From the NCBI RefSeq assembly GCF_004214895.1, contig NZ_CP035952.1:3172501-3236500 (forward strand): a stretch of 64,000 bases of DNA. Reading direction: 5' to 3'. The position numbers and the translations under genes were made by a program. The DNA is from Pseudomonas tructae. GTDB taxonomy: Bacteria > Pseudomonadota > Gammaproteobacteria > Pseudomonadales > Pseudomonadaceae. The notes below the pieces were generated by a model. That model made no database searches. It was not told the origin of the DNA and saw nothing but the letters and a program-made list of their open reading frames with translations. Below, one piece after another: positions 34,939-45,563 of the stretch. How positions within the stretch are numbered: position 1 is the first letter of the stretch; each line of letters starts with the position of its first letter.

Positions 34939-35993
34939 TCGGCTACATCTTGCGCCGCCTGTTGTTGATCATCCCGACCTTGCTGATCATCCTGCTGGTC
35001 AATTTCGTCATCGTTCAGGCCGCCCCCGGTGGTCCGGTGGAGCAGGCAGTGGCGCGCCTGCAAGGCATCGGTGGCGGCGCCCCCGGAGCCAGTGTCGAAA
35101 CCCTGCACGCCAGCTCCCGCGCCAGTCGCGGCCTGGACCCCAAGCTACTGGAAGACATCAAGCGCCAGTACGGTTTCGACAAGTCGGCGCCCGAACGCCT
35201 GTGGCTGATGCTCAGCCAGTACGCCCGACTGGACTTCGGCTCGAGCTTTTTTCGTGGCGCCAAGGTCACCGAGCTGATCCTGGAAAAGATGCCGGTGACC
35301 CTGTCGCTGGGCTTCTGGGCCACCCTGATCACCTACCTGGTGTCGATCCCCCTGGGCATACGCAAGGCGGTGCGCCACGGCACCGCTTTCGATGCCTGGA
35401 GCAGCAGCCTGATCGTCATCGGCTACGCCCTGCCCTCATTCCTGTTTGCCCTGTTGTTGATCGTGCTGTTTGCCGGTGGTACCTCGCTCAACTGGTTTCC
35501 GGTGCGCGGGCTGGTCTCGGAAAATTTCGACCAACTAAGCCTGCTGGGCAAGGTAGCCGACTATTTCTGGCACCTGGTGCTGCCGGTGGGCGCCCTGGTG
35601 ATCGGCGGCTTCGCCACCTTGACCCTGCTGACCAAGAACGCCTTTCTCAACGAGATCACCCGCCAGTACGTGATCACTGCCCGGGCCAAGGGCCTGAGCG
35701 AGCAGCGCGTGCTCTACGGCCATGTGTTTCGCAATGCCATCCTGCTGGTGGTGGCCGGCATCCCCCAGGCGCTGATCAGTGTGTTCTTTGCCGGTTCGCT
35801 GTTGATCGAGGTGATCTTCTCCCTCGATGGCCTGGGGCGCATGAGTTACGAAGCGGCGGTGTCGCGCGATTACCCGGTGGTGTTCGGCTCGCTGTTCATC
35901 TTCACCCTGTTCGGCCTGCTGGTGAGGTTGATCGGTGACCTGTGCTACACCCTGGTCGACCCGCGCATCGACTTTGCCACGAGGGCGCACTGA
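34935..35993 (+). CDS. yejB: Peptide ABC transporter permease YejB
   Basis: 352 residues, inner-membrane permease of the binding-protein-dependent type. It starts [24 protein letters not shown] and includes the YejB-specific periplasmic insert with [16 protein letters not shown]. The EAA loop lies near [27 protein letters not shown]. About six membrane segments. Coupled by ATGA to yejA and by TGATG to yejE. Confidence 0.92.
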   Translation: MIGYILRRLLLIIPTLLIILLVNFVIVQAAPGGPVEQAVARLQGIGGGAPGASVETLHASSRASRGLDPKLLEDIKRQYGFDKSAPERLWLMLSQYARLDFGSSFFRGAKVTELILEKMPVTLSLGFWATLITYLVSIPLGIRKAVRHGTAFDAWSSSLIVIGYALPSFLFALLLIVLFAGGTSLNWFPVRGLVSENFDQLSLLGKVADYFWHLVLPVGALVIGGFATLTLLTKNAFLNEITRQYVITARAKGLSEQRVLYGHVFRNAILLVVAGIPQALISVFFAGSLLIEVIFSLDGLGRMSYEAAVSRDYPVVFGSLFIFTLFGLLVRLIGDLCYTLVDPRIDFATRAH

Positions 35994-37015
35994 TGTTCAG
36001 CCTGTCGCCGGTTTCGCGCAGGCGCCTGCAGCGCTTTCGGCGCAATCGACGCGGCTGGATTTCGTTGTGGCTGTTCGGCCTGTTGCTGTTGGTGAGCCTT
36101 GGCGCGGAACTGGTGGCCAACGCCAAGCCATTGCTGCTCAGCTATCAGGGGCAGCTGTATTTCCCGGCCTTCAAGCGCTACAGCGAACAGCAGTTCGGCG
36201 GCCAGTTACCATTTCAGCCGGACTACCGCAGCCAGTACGTACGCCAGTTGATCGAAGGTCAGGGCGGCTGGATGCTGTTCGCCCCTGTGCCCTTCAGCGC
36301 CGACACCCCCAACTACGACTTGCTGGTGCCCGCACCCAGCCCGCCGTCAGCGGTCAATTGGCTGGGCACTGACGATCAGGCCCGGGATGTGCTGGCGCGG
36401 GTGCTCTATGGCACCCGGGTGTCGATCCTGTTTGCCCTGGCGCTGACACTGATCAGCACGCTGATTGGCATCACCGCCGGCGCCCTGCAGGGCTACCACG
36501 GAGGCTGGGTCGATCTGATCGGCCAGCGCTTGCTGGAGGTCTGGTCGGGCTTGCCGGTGCTGTACCTGCTGATCATCCTCAGTGGTTTTGTCGAGCCGAA
36601 CTTCTGGTGGCTGCTGGGGATCATGGCGCTGTTCTCCTGGCTGGCCCTGGTGGATGTGGTGCGCGCCGAGTTCCTGCGCGGGCGCAACCTCGAATACGTG
36701 CTGGCCGCCCGCGCCCTGGGCCTGCCGGACCGCTGGGTGATCCTGCGGCACATTCTGCCCAACGCCATGAACGCCACCCTCACCTACCTGCCGTTCATTC
36801 TGACCGGCGCCATCACCACCCTCACCGCCCTGGATTTTCTCGGCTTCGGCATGCCCGCCGGCAGCGCCTCGCTGGGCGAGTTGGTGACTCAGGGCAAGCA
36901 GCATTTGCAGGCACCCTGGCTGGGCTTCACCGCGTTCTTCGCCCTGGCCCTGATCCTGTCGTTGCTGGTGTTCATCGGCGATGCCTTGCGCGAAGCCTTC
37001 GATCCACGGGCATAA
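35993..37015 (+). CDS. yejE: Peptide ABC transporter permease YejE
   Basis: 340 residues, second permease. The N-terminal membrane segment is RRGWISLWLFGLLLLVSLGAELVAN, followed by a YejE-type periplasmic domain. The LGTDDQARDVLARVLYG motif and the EAA loop (EYVLAARALGLPDRWVILRHILPNAMN) are clear. It overlaps yejB by one base. The ATPase YejF that completes the transporter in E. coli does not follow; the next gene is a regulator, so the ATPase must come from elsewhere. Confidence 0.92.
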   Translation: MFSLSPVSRRRLQRFRRNRRGWISLWLFGLLLLVSLGAELVANAKPLLLSYQGQLYFPAFKRYSEQQFGGQLPFQPDYRSQYVRQLIEGQGGWMLFAPVPFSADTPNYDLLVPAPSPPSAVNWLGTDDQARDVLARVLYGTRVSILFALALTLISTLIGITAGALQGYHGGWVDLIGQRLLEVWSGLPVLYLLIILSGFVEPNFWWLLGIMALFSWLALVDVVRAEFLRGRNLEYVLAARALGLPDRWVILRHILPNAMNATLTYLPFILTGAITTLTALDFLGFGMPAGSASLGELVTQGKQHLQAPWLGFTAFFALALILSLLVFIGDALREAFDPRA

Positions 37016-37044
37016 TCGCAGCCTTTGACCCGGCGGAGCGGCCC

Positions 37045-38436
<1,392 letters not shown>

Positions 38437-38449
38437 TGAGATAGTTGTT

Positions 38450-38461
38450 TCTAATTTGAGA
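38450..38461. promoter_or_regulatory. Candidate upstream activator site 1
   Basis: TCTAATTTGAGA, an imperfect dyad 158 bases before the -24 element. It matches 11 of 12 bases of the reverse complement of the site at 38541. Proposed binding site for the neighbouring sigma-54 activator. Confidence 0.4.
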
Positions 38462-38466
38462 TTGCT

Positions 38467-38531
38467 ATCGCGGGGCAAGCCCGCTCCCACAGAGTCAGCA
38501 CCTTCCCTGTAGGAGCGGGCTTGCCCCACGA
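38467..38531. repeat. REP palindrome 3
   Basis: Inverted repeat ATCGCGGGGCAAGCCCGCTC with its slightly degenerate complement. It lies between the two candidate activator sites and upstream of the sigma-54 promoter, an unusual position for a REP. Confidence 0.88.
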
Positions 38532-38540
38532 AAGAACCAG

Positions 38541-38552
38541 TCTCAATTTAGA
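38541..38552. promoter_or_regulatory. Candidate upstream activator site 2
   Basis: TCTCAATTTAGA, within the dyad TCTCAATTTAGAGA, about 60 bases before the -24 element. It is the inverted twin of the site at 38450. Confidence 0.45.
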
Positions 38553-38607
38553 GATATGAATCTATAGAATCATTATTAAATCTATAAAAAACAAATACTT
38601 ATGTAAT

Positions 38608-38623
38608 TGGCACGATTCCCGCT
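38608..38623 (+). promoter_or_regulatory. Sigma-54 (-24/-12) promoter of permease gene
   Basis: TGGCACGATTCCCGCT has the invariant GG and GC at exactly the sigma-54 spacing (TGGCACG-N4-xxGC). It lies 48 bases before the permease ATG and after a sigma-54 activator gene. Confidence 0.8.
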
Positions 38624-38670
38624 ATCTCCTGCTCACCAACAAAAACAAGATGCACCCAAGGAGACACTCG

Positions 38671-40062
38671 ATGAGTGTGATCATCGCCCTGGCAGCCCTG
38701 GCGCTGCTGATGCTGGCTGCTTACCGTGGTTATAGCGTTATCCTCTTCGCTCCCATCGCCGCCCTTGGCGCGGTGCTGCTGACCGACCCTTCGGCGGTGG
38801 CCCCGGCCTTTACCGGGGTGTTCATGGAGAAGATGGTTGGTTTCATCAAACTGTACTTCCCTGTGTTTTTGCTCGGCGCCGTGTTCGGCAAGCTGATCGA
38901 GCTGTCGGGCTTTTCCCGCTCGATCGTCGCCGCCGCCATCCGCCTGCTCGGTACCCGCCAGGCGATGCTGGTGATCGTACTGGTCTGCGCCCTGCTCACC
39001 TACGGCGGCGTGTCGCTGTTCGTGGTGGTGTTCGCGGTGTACCCGTTTGCCGCCGAGATGTTCCGCCAGAGCAACATCCCCAAACGGCTGATCCCGGCGA
39101 CCATCGCCCTGGGCGCATTCTCGTTCACCATGGACGCCCTGCCCGGCACCCCGCAGATTCAGAACATCATCCCCAGCACCTTCTTCAACACCACCGCCTG
39201 GGCCGCGCCCTGGCTGGGCCTGATCGGCACCCTGTTCGTGTTCTGCAGCGGCATGCTCTATTTGCAGCGCCAACGCAACAAGGCCCAGCGCGCCGGTGAA
39301 GGCTACGGTACCGAGCTGCGCAACGAACCGGAAACCGCCGCCGACCTGAAGCTGCCCAACCCGCTGCTGGCCTTGTCGCCGCTGTTGTTGGTGGGGGTGA
39401 TGAATCTGCTGTTCACCCACTGGATTCCAGCCTGGTACGGTAAAAGCCACACCTTGAACCTGCCGGGCATGAGCACGCCGGTACAAACCGACATCGCCAA
39501 ACTCACGGCGATCTGGGCGGTGGAAGCGGCCTTGCTGCTGGGGATCCTGCTAGTGCTGGTCGCAGGCTTCGGCGCGATCAAGAGCCGCCTGGCCGAAGGC
39601 AGCAAAAGCGCGGTGAGCGGCGCGCTGCTGGCGGCCATGAACACCGCCTCGGAATACGGCTTCGGCGCGGTGATCGCCTCGCTGCCAGGTTTTCTGGTGC
39701 TGGCTGATGCCCTGCGGGCGATCCCCAACCCGCTGGTCAACGAAGCGATCACCGTGACCTTGCTGGCCGGTATCACCGGCTCTGCGTCGGGCGGCATGAG
39801 CATTGCCCTGGCGGCGATGTCCGACAGCTTTATCGCCGCGGCCAACGCCGCCAATATTCCCCTCGAGGTGCTGCACCGGGTGGCGGCCATGGCCAGTGGC
39901 GGCATGGACACCCTGCCGCACAACGGCGCGGTGATCACCCTGCTGGCCGTCACCGGTCTGACCCACCGCGAGGCCTACAAGGATATTTTCGGCATTACCC
40001 TGATCAAGACCCTGGCGGTGTTCGTGGTGATTGCTACGTTCTATGCCACCGGTATCGTCTAA
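38671..40062 (+). CDS. GntP-family permease, probable 3-hydroxybutyrate transporter
   Basis: 463 residues with about twelve hydrophobic segments, GntP/citrate-transporter-like. Motifs: VGFIKLYFPVFLLGAVFGKL, RRLIPATIALGAFSFTMDALPGTPQ, ITGSASGGMSIALAAM and ASGGMDTLPHNGAVITLL. RBS AAGGAG precedes ATG 38671. It is co-transcribed with the dehydrogenase 10 bases downstream. By synteny with PA2004 it should import 3-hydroxybutyrate (established for that locus; inferred here). Confidence 0.88.
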   Translation: MSVIIALAALALLMLAAYRGYSVILFAPIAALGAVLLTDPSAVAPAFTGVFMEKMVGFIKLYFPVFLLGAVFGKLIELSGFSRSIVAAAIRLLGTRQAMLVIVLVCALLTYGGVSLFVVVFAVYPFAAEMFRQSNIPKRLIPATIALGAFSFTMDALPGTPQIQNIIPSTFFNTTAWAAPWLGLIGTLFVFCSGMLYLQRQRNKAQRAGEGYGTELRNEPETAADLKLPNPLLALSPLLLVGVMNLLFTHWIPAWYGKSHTLNLPGMSTPVQTDIAKLTAIWAVEAALLLGILLVLVAGFGAIKSRLAEGSKSAVSGALLAAMNTASEYGFGAVIASLPGFLVLADALRAIPNPLVNEAITVTLLAGITGSASGGMSIALAAMSDSFIAAANAANIPLEVLHRVAAMASGGMDTLPHNGAVITLLAVTGLTHREAYKDIFGITLIKTLAVFVVIATFYATGIV

Positions 40063-40072
40063 GGAGCACAGC

Positions 40073-40843
40073 ATGATTCTCAAGGGCAAGACAGCAGTCG
40101 TCACCGGTTCCACCAGCGGCATCGGCCTGGGCATTGCCCAGGTGTTGGCCAAGGCTGGCGCCAACCTGATCCTCAATGGCTTTGGCGATGCCAGTGCGGC
40201 CGTCAGCGAAGTGGCGAAGCACGGTACGCGTGTGGGTCATCACCCGGCGGACCTGAGCGATGTGGCACAGATTCAAGACCTGTTCGCCTATGCCGAGCGC
40301 GAGTTCGGTGGCGTCGACATTCTCGTCAACAATGCCGGCATTCAGCATGTGGCGGCGGTCGAAGACTTCCCGGTGGAACGCTGGGACTCGATCATCGCCG
40401 TCAACCTCTCGGCCGTGTTCCACGGCACCCGCCTGGTGCTGCCGGGCATGCGCCAGCGCAACTGGGGGCGGATCATCAACATCGCCTCGGTGCACGGCCA
40501 GGTCGGTTCCACCGGCAAGGCCGCCTATGTCGCCGCCAAGCATGGGGTGGTCGGCCTGACCAAGGTGGTGGGCCTGGAAACCGCCACCAGCAACGTCACC
40601 TGCAACGCGATTTGCCCGGGCTGGGTGCTGACCCCGCTGGTGCAGAAACAGATCGATGACCGCGCCGCCAACGGCGTCGATCCGCAGCAGGCCCAGCACG
40701 ACTTGCTGGCCGAGAAACAACCGTCGCTGGCTTTCGTCACTCCCGAACACCTGGGCGAGCTGGTATTGTTCCTCTGTAGCGAGGCTGGCAGTCAGGTTCG
40801 TGGCGCCGCCTGGAACATCGATGGCGGCTGGCTGGCCCAGTGA
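40073..40843 (+). CDS. bdhA: 3-hydroxybutyrate dehydrogenase (SDR)
   Basis: 256-residue short-chain dehydrogenase that oxidises D-3-hydroxybutyrate to acetoacetate with NAD. It has the TGSTSGIGLGIA cofactor loop, NNAGIQHVAAVEDF, catalytic Ser in IINIASVHG, Tyr/Lys in AAYVAAKHG, and the family's PGWVLTPLVQKQIDDRA lid. RBS AAGGAG precedes ATG 40073. Second gene of the sigma-54-controlled operon. Confidence 0.93.
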   Translation: MILKGKTAVVTGSTSGIGLGIAQVLAKAGANLILNGFGDASAAVSEVAKHGTRVGHHPADLSDVAQIQDLFAYAEREFGGVDILVNNAGIQHVAAVEDFPVERWDSIIAVNLSAVFHGTRLVLPGMRQRNWGRIINIASVHGQVGSTGKAAYVAAKHGVVGLTKVVGLETATSNVTCNAICPGWVLTPLVQKQIDDRAANGVDPQQAQHDLLAEKQPSLAFVTPEHLGELVLFLCSEAGSQVRGAAWNIDGGWLAQ

Positions 40844-40900
40844 CGGGCAGTCCGGGGCCTGATTGCGGCATCGTGTTTTTTTGACCTGCAAGGAGGCCTT

Positions 40901-41380
40901 ATGCGCCCACTTTCCCTCACCGCGTTGTTCACCCTGACCCTGGCAGTCGGTACTTCGGTACAGGCCGCCAGCCTCAAGGAGGTGGCGCCCTACCCCGAGG
41001 CCGAACAAGGCTTTACCCGCCAGGTGATCCACCTGCCCAAGCAGGCTGACGAATCGGCCTACAAACTTGAAGTGCTGGCGGGCAAGCAACTGGAAGTCGA
41101 CTGCAACCGCCAGCACCTGGGCGGCACCCTGCAAGAACAGACCCTGCAAGGCTGGGGCTACAGCTACTACCGGCTGGAAACGGTTTCGGGCCCGGCCTCG
41201 ACCCTGATGGCCTGCCCCGATGGCAAGAAGCAACAGGCGTTCGTGCCGGTGGTCGGTGAAGGCTTCCTGCTGCGCTACAACAGCAAGCTGCCGGTGGTGG
41301 TGTATGTGCCGGACGGCGTTGAAGTGCGCTACCGGGTGTGGTCGGCATCGAACAAAGTGAAAAAAGCTACAGTGGAATAA
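40901..41380 (+). CDS. eco: Ecotin, periplasmic serine protease inhibitor
   Basis: 159 residues with a signal peptide (cleavage after SVQA). The mature protein aligns along its length with E. coli ecotin: [72 protein letters not shown]. The reactive-site Met and the two Cys that form the loop disulphide are kept. It blocks trypsin-like and other serine proteases, probably those of hosts or predators. It stands alone, followed by REP 4. Confidence 0.95.
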   Translation: MRPLSLTALFTLTLAVGTSVQAASLKEVAPYPEAEQGFTRQVIHLPKQADESAYKLEVLAGKQLEVDCNRQHLGGTLQEQTLQGWGYSYYRLETVSGPASTLMACPDGKKQQAFVPVVGEGFLLRYNSKLPVVVYVPDGVEVRYRVWSASNKVKKATVE

Positions 41381-41405
41381 GGCTGACAACGCCGCCCTCA
41401 CAGGC

Positions 41406-41466
41406 CTGTGGGAGCGGGTCTGGCCCTGCCAGGCTTCACTCCATCGCGGGGCAAGCCCGCTCCTAC
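41406..41466. repeat. REP palindrome 4 (degenerate)
   Basis: Right arm ATCGCGGGGCAAGCCCGCTC is intact; left arm TGTGGGAGCGGGTCTGGCCC has drifted. Between ecotin and the second ppiC. Confidence 0.8.
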
Positions 41467-41527
41467 CGTATGAGGCGCGCGATCAGGCATAATGCGCGGT
41501 TTTTACCGCTTGCGAAGGTACCTTGAG

Positions 41528-41803
41528 ATGAAAGCACAGGCCCGGCATATTCTGGTCAAGACTGCTGAAGAAGCCGAACAGCTCAAGCAACGCATTGCCA
41601 AGGGCGAGGCGTTCGACGTACTGGCCAAGAAGCACTCCACCTGCCCGTCGGGCAAGCGCGGTGGCGACCTGGGTGAAGTGCGCCCGGGGCAGATGGTCGG
41701 CGCCATCGACCAGGTGATTTTCAAGAAACCGCTGCGCACCGTTCACGGGCCGATCAAAAGCAAGTTCGGTTATCACCTGGTGCAGGTGTTCTACCGCGAT
41801 TAA
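41528..41803 (+). CDS. Second PpiC-type parvulin
   Basis: 91-residue cytoplasmic peptidyl-prolyl isomerase. ARHILVKT, HSTCPSGKRGGDLGEVRPGQMV and FGYHLVQVFY match the parvulin core. It is clearly paralogous to the protein at 32712 (same motif order, many substitutions). The start is ATG 41528; an in-frame upstream ATG at 41492 would add a non-homologous tail. Its stop overlaps the convergent DUF1652 gene by 4 bases. Confidence 0.92.
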   Translation: MKAQARHILVKTAEEAEQLKQRIAKGEAFDVLAKKHSTCPSGKRGGDLGEVRPGQMVGAIDQVIFKKPLRTVHGPIKSKFGYHLVQVFYRD

Positions 41804-42060
41804 AGGCTGTCGCTGCGCCGCTGGGCACGTATTGAGCGCTGGTCTGCCAGGTCGTTGCGCAGCCCGACGATCAGGTTGGAAATCGCCCGGCTGCTGGTCA
41901 ATTGCTCGGCATCGATGCCCGTGACCAACAGATCGACCCGCTCGCAACTGCGGTCGAACACCCGCACCGTCAGCGAGCGGTCGGCGGCCAGGGTGCACTG
42001 GCAACGGGTGGGTAGAAAACTGCTTTCAATGATGTTGCGCAACTCCAGGGTCGAGAGCAT
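41800..42060 (-). CDS. DUF1652 domain protein
   Basis: 86 residues of the Pseudomonas-specific DUF1652 family (LSTLELRNIIESSFLPTRCQC, SLTVRVFD, ISNLIVGLRNDL). Small, cytoplasmic, unknown function. GGAG-type RBS lies before ATG 42060. Confidence 0.85.
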   Translation of the reverse strand: MLSTLELRNIIESSFLPTRCQCTLAADRSLTVRVFDRSCERVDLLVTGIDAEQLTSSRAISNLIVGLRNDLADQRSIRAQRRSDSL

Positions 42061-42335
42061 CGGTGTGTCTCCTTGGCAGGTGGCGGACAGCGGTTCCGTG
42101 TTGCCCGGTCCACCTGCAAGCCTAGGCGATGTTCTCCAGTCGAATCAGACCCTTTCACTATAAGGATCCCGCGCTTTTGCCGGCGCCCAGGCAGTGGCGG
42201 CCACTGGCCACCTAGCATTTTTGCCAGTTGTCGATATTTCTGATTGCTCTATACATCAGGGCAGGACCGTCCAGATCTCTCAGGAAAGCTGGATCAGCAG
42301 TGGTCGATGACCTGAATGGAAATGGAGCCTACCTG

Positions 42336-44633
42336 ATGCGAGCCTCGCTTATTGTGGTATTTAGCACCCTGCCTTTAATGTCCGTTGCCCAAGATATCTC
42401 GGTCGGTCCAGGTGATACCTCCGGTGCCATCGTGCAAACTGCGTTCATCGATGATTTCCGCATGACCGGCGGGACAGTTCAGTCCCTGGCCCAGGGCGAT
42501 GCCCGCGACACCTTCAGGATGACTGCGGGGCAGATCATCGGAGCCTTTGAAGACGGTGACGAGGCATATTTTTTGGGCGGCAGTATCGGCCGGGTTGACA
42601 TGAAGCTGGACAACAACCTGTTCGACATGTCCGGTGGCACGATTGTCGGCAACCTGGTTACCGGCTTTGGCAACGACACAATACTGCTCAAGGGCGGGAC
42701 CATTGGCGGCAACATCAGCACCAGTGGCGGCGTCGATAAATTCGAAATCAGCGGCGGTGAACTCAAAGGTAACCTGCTCGCCAGCTTCGGCAAGGATGTA
42801 TTGACCTGGCAAGGCGGCGGGATCATCCGCGGCACCATCGACATGGGCGGCGACGACGACCTGGCAACCTTGCGCGACCTCAATCCCAGCTTGTTGACCA
42901 CTGTCGTCAACGGCGGTACCGGCCAGGACACCCTGAGCTTCGACAACAGCCAACCCGTTGGCGGCGCACGCTATGTAAACTGGGAAACAGTCAACCTGAA
43001 CAACGCCAGCCGTTTCACTCTGAACGATGCCCTTGTCCTGGGCGATACCGGTACTCCAAGCGCTTCCACCAGCCTGAACATCGATGCAAACAGTTCACTG
43101 ATTTCCACGACCGGGAGCATCCGCCCCTTCACTGCCGGCCAACCCCTGACCGTCACCAACAGCGGGCTGATTGACCTGAGCAGCGGCAACGATGCCCAGG
43201 GTCGGCTGACCATCAACGGTAACTACACCGGCAACAATGGCACCCTCAAACTCAACAGCGTGCTCGCCGGCGACGGCGCAGCATCGGACCGGCTGGTGGT
43301 CAACGGCGGGGCAATCACCGGCACCACCAACTTGCAGATCAGCAACTTTGGCGGAGCTGGCGCATCGACCACGCAGAACGGTATCCAGGTGGTCGAAGCG
43401 GCCAACGGCGCCACCAGCAGCCCTGGTGCCTTCGTCCAGACCCAGACCCTTTCCGCCGGTGCCTTCGACTACCGCCTGTACAAAGGCGGGGTGACCCCTG
43501 ACAGCGTCAATAGCTGGTACCTGCGCTCAAGCGTCGTGGCCGCCGCGCCGCAACCCCAGCCAGCGCCTGATCCCGGCAACCCGACCCCGGTCGAACCTGT
43601 GGTCGTGCCGCTGCCCACCCCGGCCCCGACCCTTGGGCTGCCAGCCGTACCGGCGCCGGTGGCCGGCGTGAGCATCCCGCTGTATCGCCCGGAAGTCGCC
43701 GTATACGCCGCCGCCCCCAGAGCTGCAGCGCTGATCGCACGGTCCGCGCTGGGCACCTTTCATCAACGCCAGGGCGACCAGGACCTGCTCAAGCAGACCG
43801 GCGCGCTGTCGGCCAGTTGGGGCCAGGCTTATGGCAACAGTTTCCACCAGAGCTGGTCGGGCACCGTGGACCCGAGCCTGGATGGCAACCTGTACGGCTT
43901 CAAGGTTGGCCAGGACCTGTTTGCCTGGCTAGGTGACAACGGCTATCGCCAGCATGTTGGCCTGTATGTCGGCCACAGCCGCCTGAACGGTGATGTGAAA
44001 GGCTTTGCCCTGGGCATCGAGGACAGTTCGGTGGGCGACCTGAAGCTCGACAGCGACAGTGTCGGCGCCTACTGGACCCTGGTCGGCCCACAGCACTGGT
44101 ATGTCGATGCGGTGGTGCAGTATGCCAACCTCGATGGCCGGGCAAAATCCGATCGCGGCGACAAGCTCGACCTCGATGGCCATGCTGTGACAGCGTCTCT
44201 GGAGACTGGCTATCCGTTTGAGCTGTCGGCGCACTGGGTGCTGGAACCCCAGGCACAGATCATCGCCCAGCAAGTGTCGCTGGACAGCGCCAATGACAGT
44301 GTCAGCCACGTCAGCTATGACGCCCAGACCGAGTGGACCGGGCGCCTGGGCCTGCGCCTGCAAGGCAACTTCAAATCCGCCAGCGTGCCCTTGCAGCCCT
44401 ACCTGCAGGTCAACGTCTGGCATGGCGACGGCGGCCGCGACACGGTCACCTTCGACGATCTCGACCAGGTCAAGACCGACTACCGCTACACCTCGATGGA
44501 CATCGGCACCGGCCTGGTTGCGCAGCTCAGCCAGAACCTCAGTGTGCATGCCGGTATCGATTACGCCAGCAACCTCGATGCCCGTCAACAGGAACGGGTT
44601 GGTGCCAACCTCGGCGTGCGCTTGAGCTATTAG
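42336..44633 (+). CDS. Autotransporter (type V) outer-membrane protein
   Basis: 765 residues. The signal peptide is MRASLIVVFSTLPLMSVAQ. The passenger (about 20-400) is a beta-helix with repeats of about 21-24 residues such as FDMSGGTIVGNLVTGFGNDT and FEISGGELKGNLLASFGKD. A Pro-rich linker near 404-445 precedes the C-terminal autotransporter beta-barrel (about 480-765), which ends in Tyr as is usual for BAM substrates. The start is ATG 42336; the frame runs further back but lacks a signal sequence. The passenger has no protease or lipase motif, so an adhesin role is likely. Its 3' end overlaps the LysE gene by 4 bases. Confidence 0.9.
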   Translation: MRASLIVVFSTLPLMSVAQDISVGPGDTSGAIVQTAFIDDFRMTGGTVQSLAQGDARDTFRMTAGQIIGAFEDGDEAYFLGGSIGRVDMKLDNNLFDMSGGTIVGNLVTGFGNDTILLKGGTIGGNISTSGGVDKFEISGGELKGNLLASFGKDVLTWQGGGIIRGTIDMGGDDDLATLRDLNPSLLTTVVNGGTGQDTLSFDNSQPVGGARYVNWETVNLNNASRFTLNDALVLGDTGTPSASTSLNIDANSSLISTTGSIRPFTAGQPLTVTNSGLIDLSSGNDAQGRLTINGNYTGNNGTLKLNSVLAGDGAASDRLVVNGGAITGTTNLQISNFGGAGASTTQNGIQVVEAANGATSSPGAFVQTQTLSAGAFDYRLYKGGVTPDSVNSWYLRSSVVAAAPQPQPAPDPGNPTPVEPVVVPLPTPAPTLGLPAVPAPVAGVSIPLYRPEVAVYAAAPRAAALIARSALGTFHQRQGDQDLLKQTGALSASWGQAYGNSFHQSWSGTVDPSLDGNLYGFKVGQDLFAWLGDNGYRQHVGLYVGHSRLNGDVKGFALGIEDSSVGDLKLDSDSVGAYWTLVGPQHWYVDAVVQYANLDGRAKSDRGDKLDLDGHAVTASLETGYPFELSAHWVLEPQAQIIAQQVSLDSANDSVSHVSYDAQTEWTGRLGLRLQGNFKSASVPLQPYLQVNVWHGDGGRDTVTFDDLDQVKTDYRYTSMDIGTGLVAQLSQNLSVHAGIDYASNLDARQQERVGANLGVRLSY

Positions 44634-45256
44634 GCCCGCCGCGCTGCCAGCAAACCGGCTCCGGCGCAGCTGAGCAGCGTGGCACTGACCCGGTTGAACA
44701 GGCGCCGTGGCCCGGGCTGGTTGAACCAGCGCTGCAGGTAGGCGCCGAGCCAGGCATAGATGGCAATGGCCAGCCATTCGAGCAACAGGAACAACCCGCC
44801 CAGCCAGGCGAACTGTTCGGCCACCGGCACCGGACTGCCAACACTGATGAACTGCGGCAGGAAGGCGGTAAAGATCAGAATCGCCTTGGGATTGCCCGCC
44901 GCCACGAAGAATTCCTGGCGCGCCAGACGCAAGGTACCGTGCTGGCGCCCGCTAGCCACCATAGCCTCAGCCACGGGTGCGCGCCACAGCTGCCAGGCGA
45001 TGTAGAACAGGTAGGCAGCCCCCAGGACCTTGATCGCCAGGAACAGGTATTCACTGGTGTGCAGTACCACCGCCAGGCCCATGGCCGCCAGTACGATCAT
45101 CCCGGCAAAAGCGAACAACCGGCCGATACCTGCCACGCAGGCGATGCGCAGGCCATAGCGGCTGGCGTTGTTCAGCGACAGCAGGTTGTTGGGGCCTGGG
45201 GCCATGTTCAGGGCAAAACACGCCGGGATGAACAGGGCGAGGGTGGACAGGTCCAT
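44630..45256 (-). CDS. LysE family amino-acid exporter
   Basis: 208 residues with six hydrophobic segments and the LysE/RhtB signature near the start (ALNMAPGPNNLLSLNNASRYG) and GNPKAILIFTAFLPQF in the middle. RBS GGAGAG precedes ATG 45256. Exports amino acids or homoserine-lactone-type solutes; the exact substrate is unknown. Confidence 0.9.
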   Translation of the reverse strand: MDLSTLALFIPACFALNMAPGPNNLLSLNNASRYGLRIACVAGIGRLFAFAGMIVLAAMGLAVVLHTSEYLFLAIKVLGAAYLFYIAWQLWRAPVAEAMVASGRQHGTLRLARQEFFVAAGNPKAILIFTAFLPQFISVGSPVPVAEQFAWLGGLFLLLEWLAIAIYAWLGAYLQRWFNQPGPRRLFNRVSATLLSCAGAGLLAARRA

Positions 45257-45563
45257 GGTGGCTCTCCGGTGACAGGAGGCAGAAGGTTCCGCTGTGGCAG
45301 CTTTGCGGGTCAAGGTACAGCTGGACGAAATAACTGTGTCTCTGGCGGTACACCGAGCCCTTTGTAGAACAACAGGTTAGAGACCGGTTACTGCGAATCG
45401 CTTGAATCCACCTCACGATTGATAGCGAAAAATTATCAATCTTAACATTGAGATTGACTATACCTCCCTCTGGCACATCAGTGCACAGGTGCACGGAGAT
45501 TGCACACAAAAAGAGGCAGCTCGCCGTCACCTGCTCTTTCATCATCAGGAAAAGGATATTTCC
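45257..45563. promoter_or_regulatory. Intergenic region with overlapping inverted repeats
   Basis: 307 bases between divergent genes, AT-rich in its middle. GATTGATA (45417-45424) pairs with TATCAATC (45434-45441). The same CAATCT (45437-45442) can instead pair with AGATTG (45451-45456). Further on, GTGCAC occurs twice near 45480-45495. Two mutually exclusive hairpins, or two operators, upstream of the 45564 gene; no known riboswitch was recognised. Confidence 0.4.
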
